Shown here in pieces: positions 29,184 through 38,924 of a stretch of DNA of 44,608 nt. The DNA comes from Buttiauxella warmboldiae (GTDB taxonomy: Bacteria; Pseudomonadota; Gammaproteobacteria; Enterobacterales; Enterobacteriaceae), in contig NZ_RPOH01000084.1 in the NCBI RefSeq assembly GCF_003818135.1, positions 1-44,608 on the forward strand, written 5' to 3'. The notes beneath the pieces were generated by a model. It had not been told where the DNA came from. It searched no databases and saw only the letters and a list, made by a program, of their open reading frames with translations. Made by a program: the position numbers and the translations under genes. The number at the start of each line of letters is the position of its first letter. Position 1 is the stretch's first letter.

Positions 29184-30527
29184 TTATCCTTCCTGCTCGA
29201 TGCGGGTTAACACCTCGCGTAGCACCGGGCCATACTCGTATTTCCCAGGGCAAACATAGGTACAAAGCGCCAAATCTTCTTCATCCAGCTCCAGGCACCC
29301 CAGCGCCTGCGCGCTGTCGGTGTCTCCCGCCAGTAAGTCGCGCAATAACATGGTTGGCAGAATATCCAACGGTATCACCCGTTCATAGTTACCAATGGGC
29401 ACCATTGAACGCTCGCCGCCGTTGGTATCTGTTGAGAAGTTAAATAATTTACGCTTCAGGAAGTGGCCCACTGTCGTGCGGGTAATCGAGAATTTATCGA
29501 CCCCTGGCATCACCCAGCCAAACAGCTCTTTTTCACGCCCTTCTTTCAGAACGGTGACCTGCAGGTGGAAACGGCCAAGCCAGGCCCGCGGGCCTGCAGC
29601 ATGGGTTCCACTGAGTACCGAACCGGAAACAATGCGATTTTCGCCCGCGGCGAGTTCGCCGGCCGTCAGCGCTTCGAGTGAAGCCCCTAAACGGGTGCGG
29701 ATCAAGCGAGGCTTGTTAACCTGCGGCCCGGCTAGCGCGATGACGCGTTCGGTCCACAGTTCGCCTTCAACGAAGAGTTTGCCGATGGCAATAACGTCCT
29801 GGTAGTTAAGATGCCAGACTGTTTTTTGCAGGCTGACCGGCTCCAGGAAGTGAATATGCGTTCCGACTAACCCAGCAGGATGTGGACCGGCAAATTCATT
29901 AAAAGCAATCTGCCCGACGGAATGGCCACCCAGCTTGCCACCGCTCGCCTGGCAGACGTGAATTTTGCCATCGGTCAGCCGGGACAATACCGTTAATCCC
30001 GCATCAAACATGGCGCGATGCGCACGAATGATGGGTTGCGGATCGGCAGCTAACGGGTTGGTATCAATGGCCGTCACAAAAATGGCGGCAGGCACGCTGG
30101 CGGGCTGCGGCGTTTTACTAAACGGGCGGGTACGTAGCGCAGTCCACAAGCCTGAAGAGAGCAGCTGCGCCTGGACAGTTTCACGCGGCAGCCCGGCAAG
30201 GCTTTCAGGGGTGAAACGCTCGAAAACCACCTGATCATCGCTTTGCACCTCAATCACCAAGGATTGCAGTACGCGGCGTTCACCACGATTAATGGCCGCT
30301 ACCGTTCCACTCGCAGGCGCGGTAAAAAGCACGCCAGGATTCTTTTTATCTTCGAAGAGAGGCTGCCCTTTCAATACCTTGTCGCCTTCCTGCACCAGCA
30401 TAGAAGGACGCATACCCACGTATTCTTCACCGAGCAGGGCCACGAAAGGTATCGCCGGGCCGTCATGAATTTGCTGCTCCGGCAAGCCGGCAATAGGCAA
30501 ATCCAGCCCTTTTTTGATTTTTATCAT
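29184..30527 (-). CDS. nqrA: Na+-NQR subunit A
   Basis: NqrA is the cytosolic subunit that caps NqrB, with no membrane span and no covalent cofactor. The 447-residue protein starts [14 protein letters not shown], typical of the family, and resembles the Rossmann-like core of RnfC and complex I NuoF without their iron-sulfur ligands. The ribosome site before the ATG is weak. It is the first gene of nqrABCDEF-nqrM; the promoter must lie in the 483-base divergent gap to dpaA. Confidence 0.96.
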   Translation of the reverse strand: MIKIKKGLDLPIAGLPEQQIHDGPAIPFVALLGEEYVGMRPSMLVQEGDKVLKGQPLFEDKKNPGVLFTAPASGTVAAINRGERRVLQSLVIEVQSDDQVVFERFTPESLAGLPRETVQAQLLSSGLWTALRTRPFSKTPQPASVPAAIFVTAIDTNPLAADPQPIIRAHRAMFDAGLTVLSRLTDGKIHVCQASGGKLGGHSVGQIAFNEFAGPHPAGLVGTHIHFLEPVSLQKTVWHLNYQDVIAIGKLFVEGELWTERVIALAGPQVNKPRLIRTRLGASLEALTAGELAAGENRIVSGSVLSGTHAAGPRAWLGRFHLQVTVLKEGREKELFGWVMPGVDKFSITRTTVGHFLKRKLFNFSTDTNGGERSMVPIGNYERVIPLDILPTMLLRDLLAGDTDSAQALGCLELDEEDLALCTYVCPGKYEYGPVLREVLTRIEQEG

Positions 30528-31010
30528 AAGGTTATCACGTTTAAAATTGGCTTAAACATACCGACAAAAAACTGTAGCCGACAACGGATGGTCGAAACAG
30601 GGTTCAACCGATGCGACACATAAGGCGGATAAAACAGGAAACGCATCCATTCACTATTGCGAGAGGGAGGTATAAGCCGCCCGGATAACCGGGGCAGCTG
30701 ACTGATGGATAGTTTCCGTTCATATCCGCAGGTCAACATTCGGCGGGGATTTTACCATCATTAGCGGCTATAAGGGGCAGAAATCAGCGCAAAGATATGC
30801 AGCAATGCGAGCTGTTACGCAAAAAATACCCGATCCCGCTTTATCGGCATATTACTTAACGGCTATTTATATGTACCAGGGATCCGTTTCAGGCTTGCGA
30901 AAATTCGCAACGATGCTAATGTGAGCGCTCCTAATCCAGAGCATTCTGATTTCGGGTCTCTTTTTGCCGTCCTGGCATTTGGTATAAGTTTTATCAAGGA
31001 ATAAAGCAGT
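30528..31010. other. Divergent intergenic region, nqrA to dpaA
   Basis: These 483 bases hold no gene I can support; short open frames here run into neighbouring coding DNA and lack similarity to known families. The region must carry the nqr and dpaA promoters. Visible structure is limited to a small hairpin CCCGG-ATAA-CCGGG (30680-30693) and CCGAT/ATCGG near 30829. An AAGGA ribosome site precedes dpaA. Confidence 0.5.
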
Positions 31011-31748
31011 ATGCGTAAGATCGCACTCGTTATTGCGATGCTTCTGATGCCGTGTATGTCGTTTGCAAGCTTTCTGAGCGGCAATACCTCAACCACGCCC
31101 GTCAGTAAAGAATTCAAGCAGCAACTTATGGGCTCTCCTGTTTATATTCAGATATTTAAGGAAGAGCGCACGCTGGAGCTATATGTGAAGATGGGCGAAC
31201 AGTATCAACTGCTCGACAGCTATAGCATCTGCAACTATTCCGGCGGCTTAGGGCCAAAACAGCGTCAGGGTGACTTTAAAAGTCCTGAAGGTTTTTATCA
31301 CGTAACCCGTAGCCAGCTAAAGCCTGATAGCCGTTTCTATAAAGCCATTAATATCGGCTTCCCGAACGAGTTCGATCGCCAGCACGGTTATCAAGGCCAG
31401 TATCTGATGATTCATGGTGCCTGCGTGTCGGTTGGCTGCTATGCCATGACGGACACCAACATTGATGAGATTTTTCAGTTTGTTACCGGTGCGCTGGTCT
31501 TCGGCCAGCCGGGCGTACAGGTCAGCATCTACCCCTTCCGCATGACAGATGCCAACATGCAGCGCCATAAGTACTCTTATTACATCAACTTCTGGAAACA
31601 GCTGAAGCCGGGTTATGACTACTTCGTGGCGAATCGCCAGCCGCCTGCCGTTTCAGTCGTCAACGGTAATTATGTGATTGGTAAGCCGCCTGTTGCAACG
31701 ACACAGCCGCAGCTGGCATCAAACTACCCGCTCCCCGAAACAAAATAG
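31011..31748 (+). CDS. dpaA: Peptidoglycan meso-DAP amidase DpaA (YafK)
   Basis: DpaA (YafK, LdtF) is an L,D-transpeptidase-fold periplasmic enzyme that in E. coli releases Braun lipoprotein from peptidoglycan. The 245-residue precursor has a signal peptide ([19 protein letters not shown], about 19 residues) and a YkuD-like domain with H135 and catalytic C143 in [14 protein letters not shown], the same C143 as E. coli. The C-terminus is a proline- and threonine-rich tail, common here. Its 3' end overlaps the convergent yafJ by 30 bases. Confidence 0.93.
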   Translation: MRKIALVIAMLLMPCMSFASFLSGNTSTTPVSKEFKQQLMGSPVYIQIFKEERTLELYVKMGEQYQLLDSYSICNYSGGLGPKQRQGDFKSPEGFYHVTRSQLKPDSRFYKAINIGFPNEFDRQHGYQGQYLMIHGACVSVGCYAMTDTNIDEIFQFVTGALVFGQPGVQVSIYPFRMTDANMQRHKYSYYINFWKQLKPGYDYFVANRQPPAVSVVNGNYVIGKPPVATTQPQLASNYPLPETK

Positions 31749-32486
31749 TTCCGACTCGCCTGGCGCAATTTTGTGCCAGGCTTCATTACCCGTCAGGGGC
31801 TGAGTGGCGATCACCGTGACCACATCGTTAAGCGTGGTCTCTTGCTGAAAGTCAATTTCCACATCCTGGTCCAGCAGTTTTGCCACGCCAAACGGCGCCC
31901 GTCGCGTAATCCAGTATAAGTTGGTGGAACAAAACGCCATCACGTAGCGCCCATCTGACAACAGCATATTGAACACGCCCTTTTCCCGCAGCTGCAGCGC
32001 AAGTTCGGTGATATAGCGGAACACGGCCTGCATATTGCCAGGCGTGCGCGGGTAACGCTGCGTCAGCTTATGGAGCAGCCAGCAAAAGGCCTGTTCGCTG
32101 TCCGTTTCGCCAATGGGGCGAAATGGCCCGGTATCCAGCGAGCGGTGGCCTTTGAGCTGACCGTTGTGGGCATAGGTCCAGTTGCGGCCCCATAACTCAC
32201 GCGTAAAAGGGTGGGTATTCTCAAGAGCGACTTTTCCACGGTTCGCCTGGCGAATATGGGCGACCACCGAACAGGATTTGATCGGATAATCCTGCACCAG
32301 TTTTGCGATGGGAGAATTAAAACTCGGCTGCGGATCTTTGAATGTACGACAACCTTTACCTTCATAGAAAGTAATGCCCCAGCCGTCTTTATGCGGCCCC
32401 GTTCCCCCACCCCGCTGCACCAGGCCGGTAAAGCTAAAGCAAATATCCGTTGGTACGTTGGCGCTCATCCCGAGCAGTTCGCACAT
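31719..32486 (-). CDS. yafJ: Class II glutamine amidotransferase YafJ
   Basis: A cytosolic Ntn-hydrolase of the class II glutamine amidotransferase family; C2 becomes the N-terminal nucleophile after Met removal. The 255-residue length equals K-12 YafJ, and the family motifs [22 protein letters not shown] and YAHNGQL (oxyanion region) are present. The synthetase partner that would use the ammonia is unknown. Its last ten codons lie opposite the end of dpaA. A hairpin separates it from the upstream gmhA on the same strand. Confidence 0.93.
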   Translation of the reverse strand: MCELLGMSANVPTDICFSFTGLVQRGGGTGPHKDGWGITFYEGKGCRTFKDPQPSFNSPIAKLVQDYPIKSCSVVAHIRQANRGKVALENTHPFTRELWGRNWTYAHNGQLKGHRSLDTGPFRPIGETDSEQAFCWLLHKLTQRYPRTPGNMQAVFRYITELALQLREKGVFNMLLSDGRYVMAFCSTNLYWITRRAPFGVAKLLDQDVEIDFQQETTLNDVVTVIATQPLTGNEAWHKIAPGESELFCFGERVV

Positions 32487-32516
32487 ATTAACCTCCCACG
32501 ACTTTTAAGCCCCCTC

Positions 32517-32538
32517 CCCCTCCCCTGAAGGAGAGGGG
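32517..32538 (-). terminator. Hairpin between gmhA and yafJ
   Basis: Arms CCCCTC (32517-32522) and GAGGGG (32533-32538) pair, with two more C-G pairs across one mismatch and loop TGAA. No strong T tract follows on the minus strand. Confidence 0.5.
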
Positions 32539-32555
32539 ACAAGGTCGGGCAAAAC

Positions 32556-33137
32556 TTAAGCCTTAACCATCTCTTTTTCGATAAGCTGGATCAGGATATG
32601 AATCACTTTGATGTGAATTTCCTGAATACGATCGGCATAACCAAAATGCGGCACGCGAATTTCGATATCCGCCTCACCCGCCATTTTGCCGCCGTCTTTG
32701 CCGGTCAGGGTGATGACTTTCATGCCTTTAGCGCGGGCGGCTTCAATCGCTTTAATCACATTGCCGGAGTTGCCTGAAGTGGAAATCCCCAGTAACACAT
32801 CGCCCTCACGCCCTACCGCTTCCAGGTAACGGGAGAAGATGTAGTCGTAGCCGAAATCGTTGCTCACGCAAGAAATGTGGCTGACGTCAGAAATCGCAAT
32901 GGCCGGGTAGCCCGGACGGTTTTCGCGATAGCGCCCGGTCAACTCTTCAGCAAAGTGCATGGCGTCGCAATGCGAACCGCCGTTGCCGCAGGACAACACT
33001 TTACCGCCGGCTTTGAAGCTATCCGCTAACAGCACGGCTGCACGCTGAATAGCGTGAATGTTCGCGTCATCTTTCAGGAAGTTAGCCAGGGTGTCGGCTG
33101 CTTCATTCAATTCATTACGAATAAGATCCTGGTACAT
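32556..33137 (-). CDS. gmhA: Sedoheptulose 7-phosphate isomerase
   Basis: GmhA (LpcA) makes heptose 7-phosphate, the first step to the heptose of the lipopolysaccharide inner core. The 193-residue protein is a single SIS domain; [21 protein letters not shown] carries the phosphate-binding and metal-site residues, and STSGNSGNV the sugar-phosphate loop. ATG 33135-33137 ([13 protein letters not shown]) matches E. coli; the 27-codon upstream extension lacks similarity. It is divergent from fadE, as in K-12. Confidence 0.97.
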   Translation of the reverse strand: MYQDLIRNELNEAADTLANFLKDDANIHAIQRAAVLLADSFKAGGKVLSCGNGGSHCDAMHFAEELTGRYRENRPGYPAIAISDVSHISCVSNDFGYDYIFSRYLEAVGREGDVLLGISTSGNSGNVIKAIEAARAKGMKVITLTGKDGGKMAGEADIEIRVPHFGYADRIQEIHIKVIHILIQLIEKEMVKA

Positions 33138-33312
33138 GAGGATGTCCTTGAGCAGTTTTCGATTGATTAACCCCGGCAGTTTACCGGATAGCGCGAGAAT
33201 CGCCATATCCTCCTGCATTTGCCGTTTTGTGCGCTAACAATGTGAGCGAGGTTGTAATTATTTTGTGAATACATTGCTAAAGAAAAGCACATAAACTAAA
33301 ACCAATACATCT

Positions 33313-33329
33313 AAGTGGTCAGACCTCCT
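33313..33329 (+). promoter_or_regulatory. FadR operator of fadE
   Basis: AAGTGGTCAGACCTCCT contains the core TGGTC-N-GACC of FadR sites and resembles the fadD operator. It sits 22 bases before the fadE start, where binding would block transcription. Confidence 0.75.
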
Positions 33330-33350
33330 ACAAGCAAGGGAGTTTCCTTT

Positions 33351-35795
33351 ATGTTAATTTTGAGTATTGTCGCAACCGTTGTGCTCCTCGGTGTGCTTTT
33401 CTATCACCAGGTCAATTTACTGCTCAGTAGCGCCATTCTGCTGGCGTGGGCGGCAGCGCTTGGTTTCGTCGGAATCTGGTCAATCTGGGTATTGGTCCCG
33501 CTGGCGATTATGATGGTGCCGTTTGTCTTCACGCCAATACGTAAATCGCTGATTTCCGCCCCGGTCTTCCGTAGCTTCCGCAAAGTCATGCCGCCCATGT
33601 CGCGCACCGAAAAAGAGGCTATCGACGCCGGTACCACCTGGTGGGAAGGCGACCTGTTCCGCGGTAAGCCTGACTGGGAAAAACTGCATAACTACCCGCA
33701 GCCAAAGCTGACTGAAGAAGAGCAAGCCTTTATCGACGGCCCGGTTGAGGAAGCCTGCCGTATGGCGAATGACTTCCAGATCACCCACGAAATGGCCGAT
33801 TTACCGCCAGAGCTGTGGGCCTATTTAAAAGAACATCGCTTCTTCGCGATGATCATCAAAAAAGAGTACGGTGGGCTGGAGTTTTCCGCTTATGCGCAAG
33901 CTCGCGTGCTGCAAAAATTGTCTGGTGTTTCCGGGATCCTGGCGATAACCGTCGGCGTACCTAACTCATTAGGCCCGGGTGAACTGCTGCAACATTACGG
34001 TACCGAAGAGCAGAAAGATTATTACCTGCCGCGCCTGGCGCGCGGGCAAGAGATCCCATGCTTTGCCTTGACCAGCCCGGAAGCAGGTTCCGATGCAGGC
34101 GCGATCCCAGATACCGGCGTAGTCTGCATGGGCGAATGGCAGGGCCAGCAGGTTCTCGGTATGCGTCTGACCTGGAACAAGCGCTATATTACGCTGGCGC
34201 CTATCGCCACCGTTCTGGGTCTGGCATTTAAACTCTCCGACCCGGACCATTTGCTGGGCGATGAAGAAGATCCCGGTATTACCTGCGCGTTGATCCCAAC
34301 GCATACCCCGGGGGTGGAAATTGGCAAACGCCACTTCCCGCTCAACGTACCGTTCCAGAACGGCCCAACCCGCGGTAAAGATATTTTCGTCCCGATCGAT
34401 TACATCATTGGCGGGCCGAAAATGGCCGGTCAGGGCTGGCGTATGCTGGTTGAATGTCTCTCCGTTGGCCGTGGCATTACTCTGCCGTCCAACTCAACCG
34501 GCGGATTGAAATCGGTTGCTATGGCAACCGGCGCTTATGCCCACATCCGCCGCCAGTTCAGGATCTCTATCGGTAAAATGGAAGGGATTGAAGAACCACT
34601 GGCGCGTATTGCCGGTAACGCATACGTGATGGATGCAGCGGCTTCACTTGTTACGTATGGGATTATGCTCGGTGAAAAACCGGCGGTTCTGTCGGCTATC
34701 GTGAAGTACCACTGTACCCACCGCGGCCAGCGCGCCATTTTGGATGCGATGGATATCGTCGGCGGCAAAGGCATTATGCTGGGTAATTCAAACTTTGTGG
34801 CCCGTGCCTATCAGGGTGCGCCTATCGCAATCACCGTTGAAGGCGCCAATATCCTGACCCGCAGCATGATTATCTTCGGCCAGGGCGCTATTCGCTGCCA
34901 TCCATATGTTCTCGACGAGATGACGGCGGCACAAAACAACGACGTTAACGCATTTGATAAGCTGCTGTTTAAGCATATTGGTCACGTGGGCAGCAACAAA
35001 ATGCGTAGCCTGTGGCTCGGTTTAACCAACGGTCTGACCAGCGCCACGCCGACCAGAGATTCAACCAAACGTTATTATCAGTATATGAACCGCCTGAGCG
35101 CTAACCTTGCGTTGCTCTCAGACGTATCAATGGCGGTGTTGGGCGGCAGCCTCAAGCGTCGCGAACGCATCTCCGCACGTCTGGGCGATGTGTTGAGCCA
35201 GCTGTATCTCGCATCTTCAGTGCTCAAACGCTACGAGGACGAAGGCCGCCACGAAGCAGATTTACCGCTGGTGCACTGGGGCGTGCAGGATGCGCTGTAT
35301 CAGGCAGAACAAGCGATTGACGGCCTGCTGCGTAACTTCCCGAACGCATTTGTGGCCAGCATGCTGCGTGTCGTTATCTTCCCATTGGGCCGCCGTTACA
35401 ACGCACCATCGGACAAACTGGACCATAAACTGGCGAAGATCATGCAGATCCCATCGGCAACCCGTTCACGTATCGGGCGTGGCCAATACCTGACGCCAGG
35501 CGAGTTCAACCCGGCGGGTCTGCTGGAAGAAGCGCTGATGGACGTCATGGCCGCTGAGCCCATTCATCTGCGCATCAGCAAAGAAACCGGGCGTAATTTC
35601 TCGTTTACCCGCCTGGATGAGCAAGCTAAGCAGTGGCTGGCGGAAGGGCGAATCAACGCGGAAGAAGCGGCGATCCTCACCAAAGCGGAAGCCAGCCGTC
35701 TGCGCAGTATCAACGTCGATGAGTTTGAGCCGGAGGAGCTGGCAACCCTGCCGGTAAAGGTGCCGGAAAAGCATCGTAAGATTGAAGCCGCATAA
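33351..35795 (+). CDS. fadE: Acyl-CoA dehydrogenase FadE
   Basis: FadE catalyses the first oxidation of fatty acyl-CoA in beta-oxidation, passing electrons through FAD. The 814-residue protein equals the E. coli length: two N-terminal membrane segments (about 3-22 and 27-60), then the acyl-CoA dehydrogenase fold; the catalytic glutamate is E497 in [13 protein letters not shown] took ATG 33351 ([11 protein letters not shown]) with AAGGGAG upstream; the 12-codon extension overlaps the FadR site. The nearby FadR box implies repression when long-chain fatty acids are absent. In K-12 ivy separates fadE from yafV; it is absent here. Confidence 0.98.
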   Translation: MLILSIVATVVLLGVLFYHQVNLLLSSAILLAWAAALGFVGIWSIWVLVPLAIMMVPFVFTPIRKSLISAPVFRSFRKVMPPMSRTEKEAIDAGTTWWEGDLFRGKPDWEKLHNYPQPKLTEEEQAFIDGPVEEACRMANDFQITHEMADLPPELWAYLKEHRFFAMIIKKEYGGLEFSAYAQARVLQKLSGVSGILAITVGVPNSLGPGELLQHYGTEEQKDYYLPRLARGQEIPCFALTSPEAGSDAGAIPDTGVVCMGEWQGQQVLGMRLTWNKRYITLAPIATVLGLAFKLSDPDHLLGDEEDPGITCALIPTHTPGVEIGKRHFPLNVPFQNGPTRGKDIFVPIDYIIGGPKMAGQGWRMLVECLSVGRGITLPSNSTGGLKSVAMATGAYAHIRRQFRISIGKMEGIEEPLARIAGNAYVMDAAASLVTYGIMLGEKPAVLSAIVKYHCTHRGQRAILDAMDIVGGKGIMLGNSNFVARAYQGAPIAITVEGANILTRSMIIFGQGAIRCHPYVLDEMTAAQNNDVNAFDKLLFKHIGHVGSNKMRSLWLGLTNGLTSATPTRDSTKRYYQYMNRLSANLALLSDVSMAVLGGSLKRRERISARLGDVLSQLYLASSVLKRYEDEGRHEADLPLVHWGVQDALYQAEQAIDGLLRNFPNAFVASMLRVVIFPLGRRYNAPSDKLDHKLAKIMQIPSATRSRIGRGQYLTPGEFNPAGLLEEALMDVMAAEPIHLRISKETGRNFSFTRLDEQAKQWLAEGRINAEEAAILTKAEASRLRSINVDEFEPEELATLPVKVPEKHRKIEAA

Positions 35796-35809
35796 GCAGG
35801 TTATGCTCT

Positions 35810-35834
35810 AAAAACCCCGCTCGCGGGGTTTTTT
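35810..35834 (+). terminator. Terminator of fadE
   Basis: AAAAACCCCGC pairs with GCGGGGTTTTT around TC, with T6 on the 3' side: a classic intrinsic terminator 14 bases past the stop. Confidence 0.93.
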
Positions 35835-35901
35835 ATTGCCCAACAAAAGCCAGCGAACTCATGCTAAAGTAAATACAACACTGCTTATCATGAGGCTTCC
35901 G

Positions 35902-36672
35902 ATGGTGTCTGGTTTGAAAATTACTCTGCTGCAACAGCCGCTAGTCTGGATGGATGGCGCAGCTAACCTGCGTCATTTTGATGTGCAGCTGGATAGCATT
36001 CACGGCCGCGACCTGATTATCCTGCCTGAAATGTTCACCACCGGTTTTGCTATGGAGGCCGCCACACAATCGCTTACGGAAGAAGAAGTGATTGACTGGA
36101 TGCAGTTTAAAGCCCAGCAAACTCAGGCTATGATTGCCGGAAGCGCCGCTCTCCAGACCGAACGTGGGCCGGTAAACCGTTTTCTGCTGGTACAGCCTGA
36201 TGGCAAAGTGCATTTCTATGATAAACGCCACCTGTTCCGCATGGCGGATGAGCATCATCATTATCAGGCAGGCAACGAACGGGTCATTGTTGAATGGCGC
36301 GGCTGGCGTATTCTGCCGCAGGTTTGCTACGACTTGCGCTTCCCGGTGTGGTCACGCAACCGCAACGATTACGATCTGGCGCTGTATGTGGCTAACTGGC
36401 CTGCCCCACGGTCGCTGCACTGGCAAAGTTTGTTGATTGCTCGGGCGATTGAAAACCAGGCCTATGTCGCTGGCTGCAACCGCGTTGGCACTGACGGTAA
36501 CGGGCATCATTACCGTGGCGACAGTAAGATCATTAACCCGCAGGGGGAAATTCTGGCGAATGGCGAAGCCCATCAGGCAATGCGTCTTGACGCTGATTTG
36601 TCACTGATTGCGTTACAGGAATATCGTGACAAGTTCCCCGCCTGGCAGGATGCCGACCCTTTTAGTTTGTAA
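35902..36672 (+). CDS. yafV: Omega-amidase YafV
   Basis: YafV is a nitrilase-superfamily omega-amidase that hydrolyses alpha-ketoglutaramate and related omega-amides, clearing side products of transamination. The 256-residue protein, the K-12 length, has the catalytic triad E43 (LPEMFTTGF), K108 (FYDKRHLF) and C142 (PQVCYDLRFP). I took ATG 35902 (MVSGLKITLLQQ) with TGAGG six bases upstream; the longer frame upstream overlaps the fadE terminator. It is read in the same direction as fadE but separated by that terminator. Confidence 0.95.
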   Translation: MVSGLKITLLQQPLVWMDGAANLRHFDVQLDSIHGRDLIILPEMFTTGFAMEAATQSLTEEEVIDWMQFKAQQTQAMIAGSAALQTERGPVNRFLLVQPDGKVHFYDKRHLFRMADEHHHYQAGNERVIVEWRGWRILPQVCYDLRFPVWSRNRNDYDLALYVANWPAPRSLHWQSLLIARAIENQAYVAGCNRVGTDGNGHHYRGDSKIINPQGEILANGEAHQAMRLDADLSLIALQEYRDKFPAWQDADPFSL

Positions 36673-36683
36673 CTTCCCCCGCC

Positions 36684-36714
36684 TTCCCCTGTGCGTCGTC
36701 CACCGCCAGGGGAG
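36684..36714 (+). terminator. Possible terminator of yafV
   Basis: TTCCCCTG (36684-36691) pairs with CAGGGGAG (36707-36714) over 8 bp including one wobble. The loop is long and the 3' side is A-rich rather than T-rich. Confidence 0.4.
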
Positions 36715-36744
36715 ATTAAAAACGGCAGCAGATAAAAAATATGA

Positions 36745-36879
36745 TCTGCTTATCGCCTCCACACCCCGTGCAATGCCACACTAATTGACCAGCAAACTAT
36801 GCGTATGAACGGAGCCGATCTGCCCATGAAAGCCAGTATCGGGTTGTTGATTCTTTCCCCGGGCCACTCATCTGCCTGA
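36745..36879 (+). pseudogene. hpxY: AtzE/HpxY-type amidase fragment
   Basis: Between two stop codons, one frame reads TPCNATLIDQQTMRMNG then LPMKASIGLL (36763-36849). This resembles the segment of AtzE-type amidases just before their LTQPISFIGLP motif, recalled from family knowledge. The rest of the enzyme, including the Ser-Ser-Lys triad, is missing, and the frame stops 30 bases after the match. hpxZ follows immediately, which is the gene order of the Klebsiella hpxXYZ oxalurate genes. Most likely a deletion remnant of hpxY. Confidence 0.6.
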
Positions 36880-36925
36880 AATACAGGGTATGCTGGCAGG
36901 GAAACCACCAGGTAAGGTAAATATT

Positions 36926-37309
36926 ATGATGCGAGACAATATCGATCGCCCGGCAATCGTCAATGAGGTGAGTGCCGCTTTTTACCGCTACGAGCAGGCG
37001 TTAATCAACAACGATGTTGCGGTACTGGATGAGTTATTCTGGTCCGATCCGCGCACCGTGCGTTACGGCATCAGTGAGAATCTGTATGGCATTGATGAAA
37101 TTAGAGCCTTCAGAAATACCCGCTCTTCACCAGGATCAGAGCGCCTTTTGCAAAATACCACTATCACCACTTACGGTGATGACATGGCGGTAGCCAGCAC
37201 GGAATTTACCGGCGAAGGCAGCGGTAAGATTGGCCGCCAGATGCAAACCTGGGTCAAATTTCCTTACGGCTGGCGCATAGTCGCCGCACACATCAGTTTG
37301 ATCGGTTAA
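36926..37309 (+). CDS. hpxZ: Oxalurate-catabolism protein HpxZ (SnoaL-like)
   Basis: HpxZ is a small SnoaL-like (DUF3225) protein of the hpx purine-degradation genes in Klebsiella; its exact step is not established. The 127-residue product fits the family: AAFYRYEQALINNDVAVLDELFW (first helices), NLYGIDEIRAFR, and the C-terminal GWRIVAAHISL. I took ATG 36926, with AAGG upstream, matching the usual length. The frame is intact, but its partner genes are reduced to an hpxY fragment, so it is probably a stranded survivor. K-12 has no hpxZ here. Confidence 0.82.
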   Translation: MMRDNIDRPAIVNEVSAAFYRYEQALINNDVAVLDELFWSDPRTVRYGISENLYGIDEIRAFRNTRSSPGSERLLQNTTITTYGDDMAVASTEFTGEGSGKIGRQMQTWVKFPYGWRIVAAHISLIG

Positions 37310-37415
37310 AGATTATGGGCGTGTTGGCCGCTAGCGCTGGCTGGCGCATGCTGAAAAAGTCACTGTGATGTGGGATATAGCGAACAAGCTGGGGTTTCGA
37401 AGGAGTAAAACGACG

Positions 37416-37445
37416 AAAGCCTGAATCATTGCTGATTCAGGCTTT
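37416..37445 (-). terminator. Terminator of the first tRNA-Asp
   Basis: A perfect 12-bp stem, AAAGCCTGAATC with GATTCAGGCTTT, loop ATTGCT (plus strand), just beyond the tRNA 3' end on the minus strand. Confidence 0.88.
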
Positions 37446-37452
37446 CTAATTG

Positions 37453-37529
37453 TGGCGGAACGGACGGGACTCGAACCCGCGACCCCCTGCGTGACAGGCA
37501 GGTATTCTAACCGACTGAACTACCGCTCC
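37453..37529 (-). tRNA. tRNA-Asp (GTC)
   Basis: A 77-base tRNA with an encoded CCA end, GGAGCGG acceptor 5' strand, GUC anticodon in CUGUCAC, and a standard T loop GTTCGAGTC. It equals the E. coli tRNA-Asp and is identical to the copy at 44157-44233. It lies after dnaQ, the place of K-12 aspV, with its own promoter and terminator. Confidence 0.97.
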
Positions 37530-37559
37530 GCGTTTTGTTCCCCGTCGGGAACGAGGCAG

Positions 37560-37588
37560 ATAATACGGATAGCTCCGGTGAGCGTCAA
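37560..37588 (-). promoter_or_regulatory. Promoter of the first tRNA-Asp
   Basis: On the minus strand TTGACG (37588-37583) and TATTAT (37565-37560) are 17 bases apart, with a GC-rich discriminator after the -10, the pattern of growth-regulated stable-RNA promoters. Confidence 0.82.
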
Positions 37589-37663
37589 CGTTTTTTCTTA
37601 TAAAACTAATCGTTTGCCGTTAATTTCACCGGAGTGGTGATTTTTACTCCATCAACGCTGTTT

Positions 37664-38394
37664 TTACATCCGCCACAGACAACTTCCGCCCTTTTTTTCC
37701 ACCAGGTCGAGCCGCGATTCATGCGCCTCCAGCTCGGCTTCGCTGGCACGAATAACGCGGATACCGGAACTGCGGCGCACAACACGCTCAATCCCGTTAT
37801 TCCCACTGCGCTGCTGCACGTCCCCTTCCATGGCAAACTTCAGCGACGTTTGCCCGCCGGTCATCATTAAATAGACGTCGGCCAGGATTTGGGCATCGAG
37901 CAGTGCGCCGTGCAGCGTACGCTTGCTATTGTCTATTTCGTAACGCGAGCATAACGCATCAAGGCTGTTACGCTTGCCCGGGAACATCTTACGGGCGAGC
38001 GCCAGGCTGTCGGTAACTTTGCAGAAGGTATTGGTTTTGGGATATCGCGTTTGAGTTTGCCGAACTCATAGTCCATAAACCCGATATCAAACGATGCGTT
38101 ATGGATAACCAGCTCTGCGCCACGGATGTAATCCATAAACGAGTCGGCAACCTGATCAAAGGTGGGTTTATCTGCCAGAAACTCATCGGCAATGCCATGC
38201 ACGCCGAACGCTTCCGGGTCCACCAGCCGATCAGGCTTTAAGTAGACATGGAAGTTATTCCCCGTCAGGCGGCGGTTGATCACTTCAACCGCGCCAATTT
38301 CAATAATACGGTGCCCTTCGTAGTGAGCACCGATCTGGTTCATACCGGTGGTTTCTGTATCGAGGACGATCTGTCGTGTAATTGCTGTGCTCAT
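37664..38394 (-). pseudogene. dnaQ: DNA polymerase III epsilon subunit, one-base frameshift
   Basis: DnaQ is the 3'-5' proofreading exonuclease of DNA polymerase III. The 731 bases are exactly one short of the 732 that encode the 243-residue E. coli protein. The first frame runs [17 protein letters not shown] to KRDIPK, then leaves the family and stops; the rest continues in another frame from TNTFCKVTD to GGSCLWRM. The break is at an A4 run (T4 at 38035-38038, plus strand) where A5 restores the frame. As read, the product keeps exonuclease motifs I and II but loses motif III (HGALLDA) and the polymerase-binding C-terminus. A sequencing error is the likelier cause because loss of DnaQ is very harmful. 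Confidence 0.92.
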
Positions 38395-38447
38395 GGCGCT
38401 CGTTTATGTCAGACTTGGTTTTTTTAATCACAGGAAGTCTACCAGAG

Positions 38448-38924
38448 ATGCGCAAACAGGTAGAAATTTTCACCGATGGTTCATGCCTCGGTAACCCGGG
38501 GCCGGGTGGGTATGGGGCTATTTTACGCTATAAACAGCACGAAAAAACTTTTAGCGAAGGCTTTCGCTTAACCACCAACAACCGTATGGAGTTGATGGCG
38601 GCAATCGTGGCGCTTGAAGCGCTGGTTGAACATTGCGATGTGGTACTAAGCACCGACAGCCAGTACGTGCGTCAGGGAATTACCCAGTGGATTCATAACT
38701 GGAAAAAACGCGGCTGGAAAACGGCCGATAAAAAACCGGTCAAGAATGTCGATTTATGGCAGCGCCTGGACGCCGCATTAAGCGAGCATAAAATCAGTTG
38801 GGAATGGGTGAAAGGCCATGCCGGTCACCCTGAGAACGAACGCTGTGATGTTCTCGCCCGCGAGGCGGCCTCTAATCCAACTCGCGAGGATGTGGGCTAT
38901 CAGCCGGAGACGACGACGCTTTAG
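38448..38924 (+). CDS. rnhA: Ribonuclease HI
   Basis: RNase HI cuts the RNA of RNA-DNA hybrids, removing R-loops and primer remnants. The 158-residue protein (155 in E. coli) has all four catalytic acids: D10 in [11 protein letters not shown]48 in NNRMELM, D70 in LSTDSQY and D134 in ENERCDVL. I took ATG 38448 ([12 protein letters not shown]). It is divergent from dnaQ with 53 bases between starts, the compact K-12 arrangement with overlapping promoters. Its 3' end overlaps the convergent yafS by 53 bases. Confidence 0.97.
   Translation: MRKQVEIFTDGSCLGNPGPGGYGAILRYKQHEKTFSEGFRLTTNNRMELMAAIVALEALVEHCDVVLSTDSQYVRQGITQWIHNWKKRGWKTADKKPVKNVDLWQRLDAALSEHKISWEWVKGHAGHPENERCDVLAREAASNPTREDVGYQPETTTL

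Noticed and set aside
30863-31117. 84-codon minus-strand open frame upstream of dpaA
   Set aside because: It overlaps the dpaA signal-peptide region on the other strand; no ribosome site or family resemblance.
37452-37640. Open frame beginning MAERTGLEPATPCV, seen here and again at 44156
   Set aside because: It is the complementary strand of the tRNA-Asp genes; a common false gene call.
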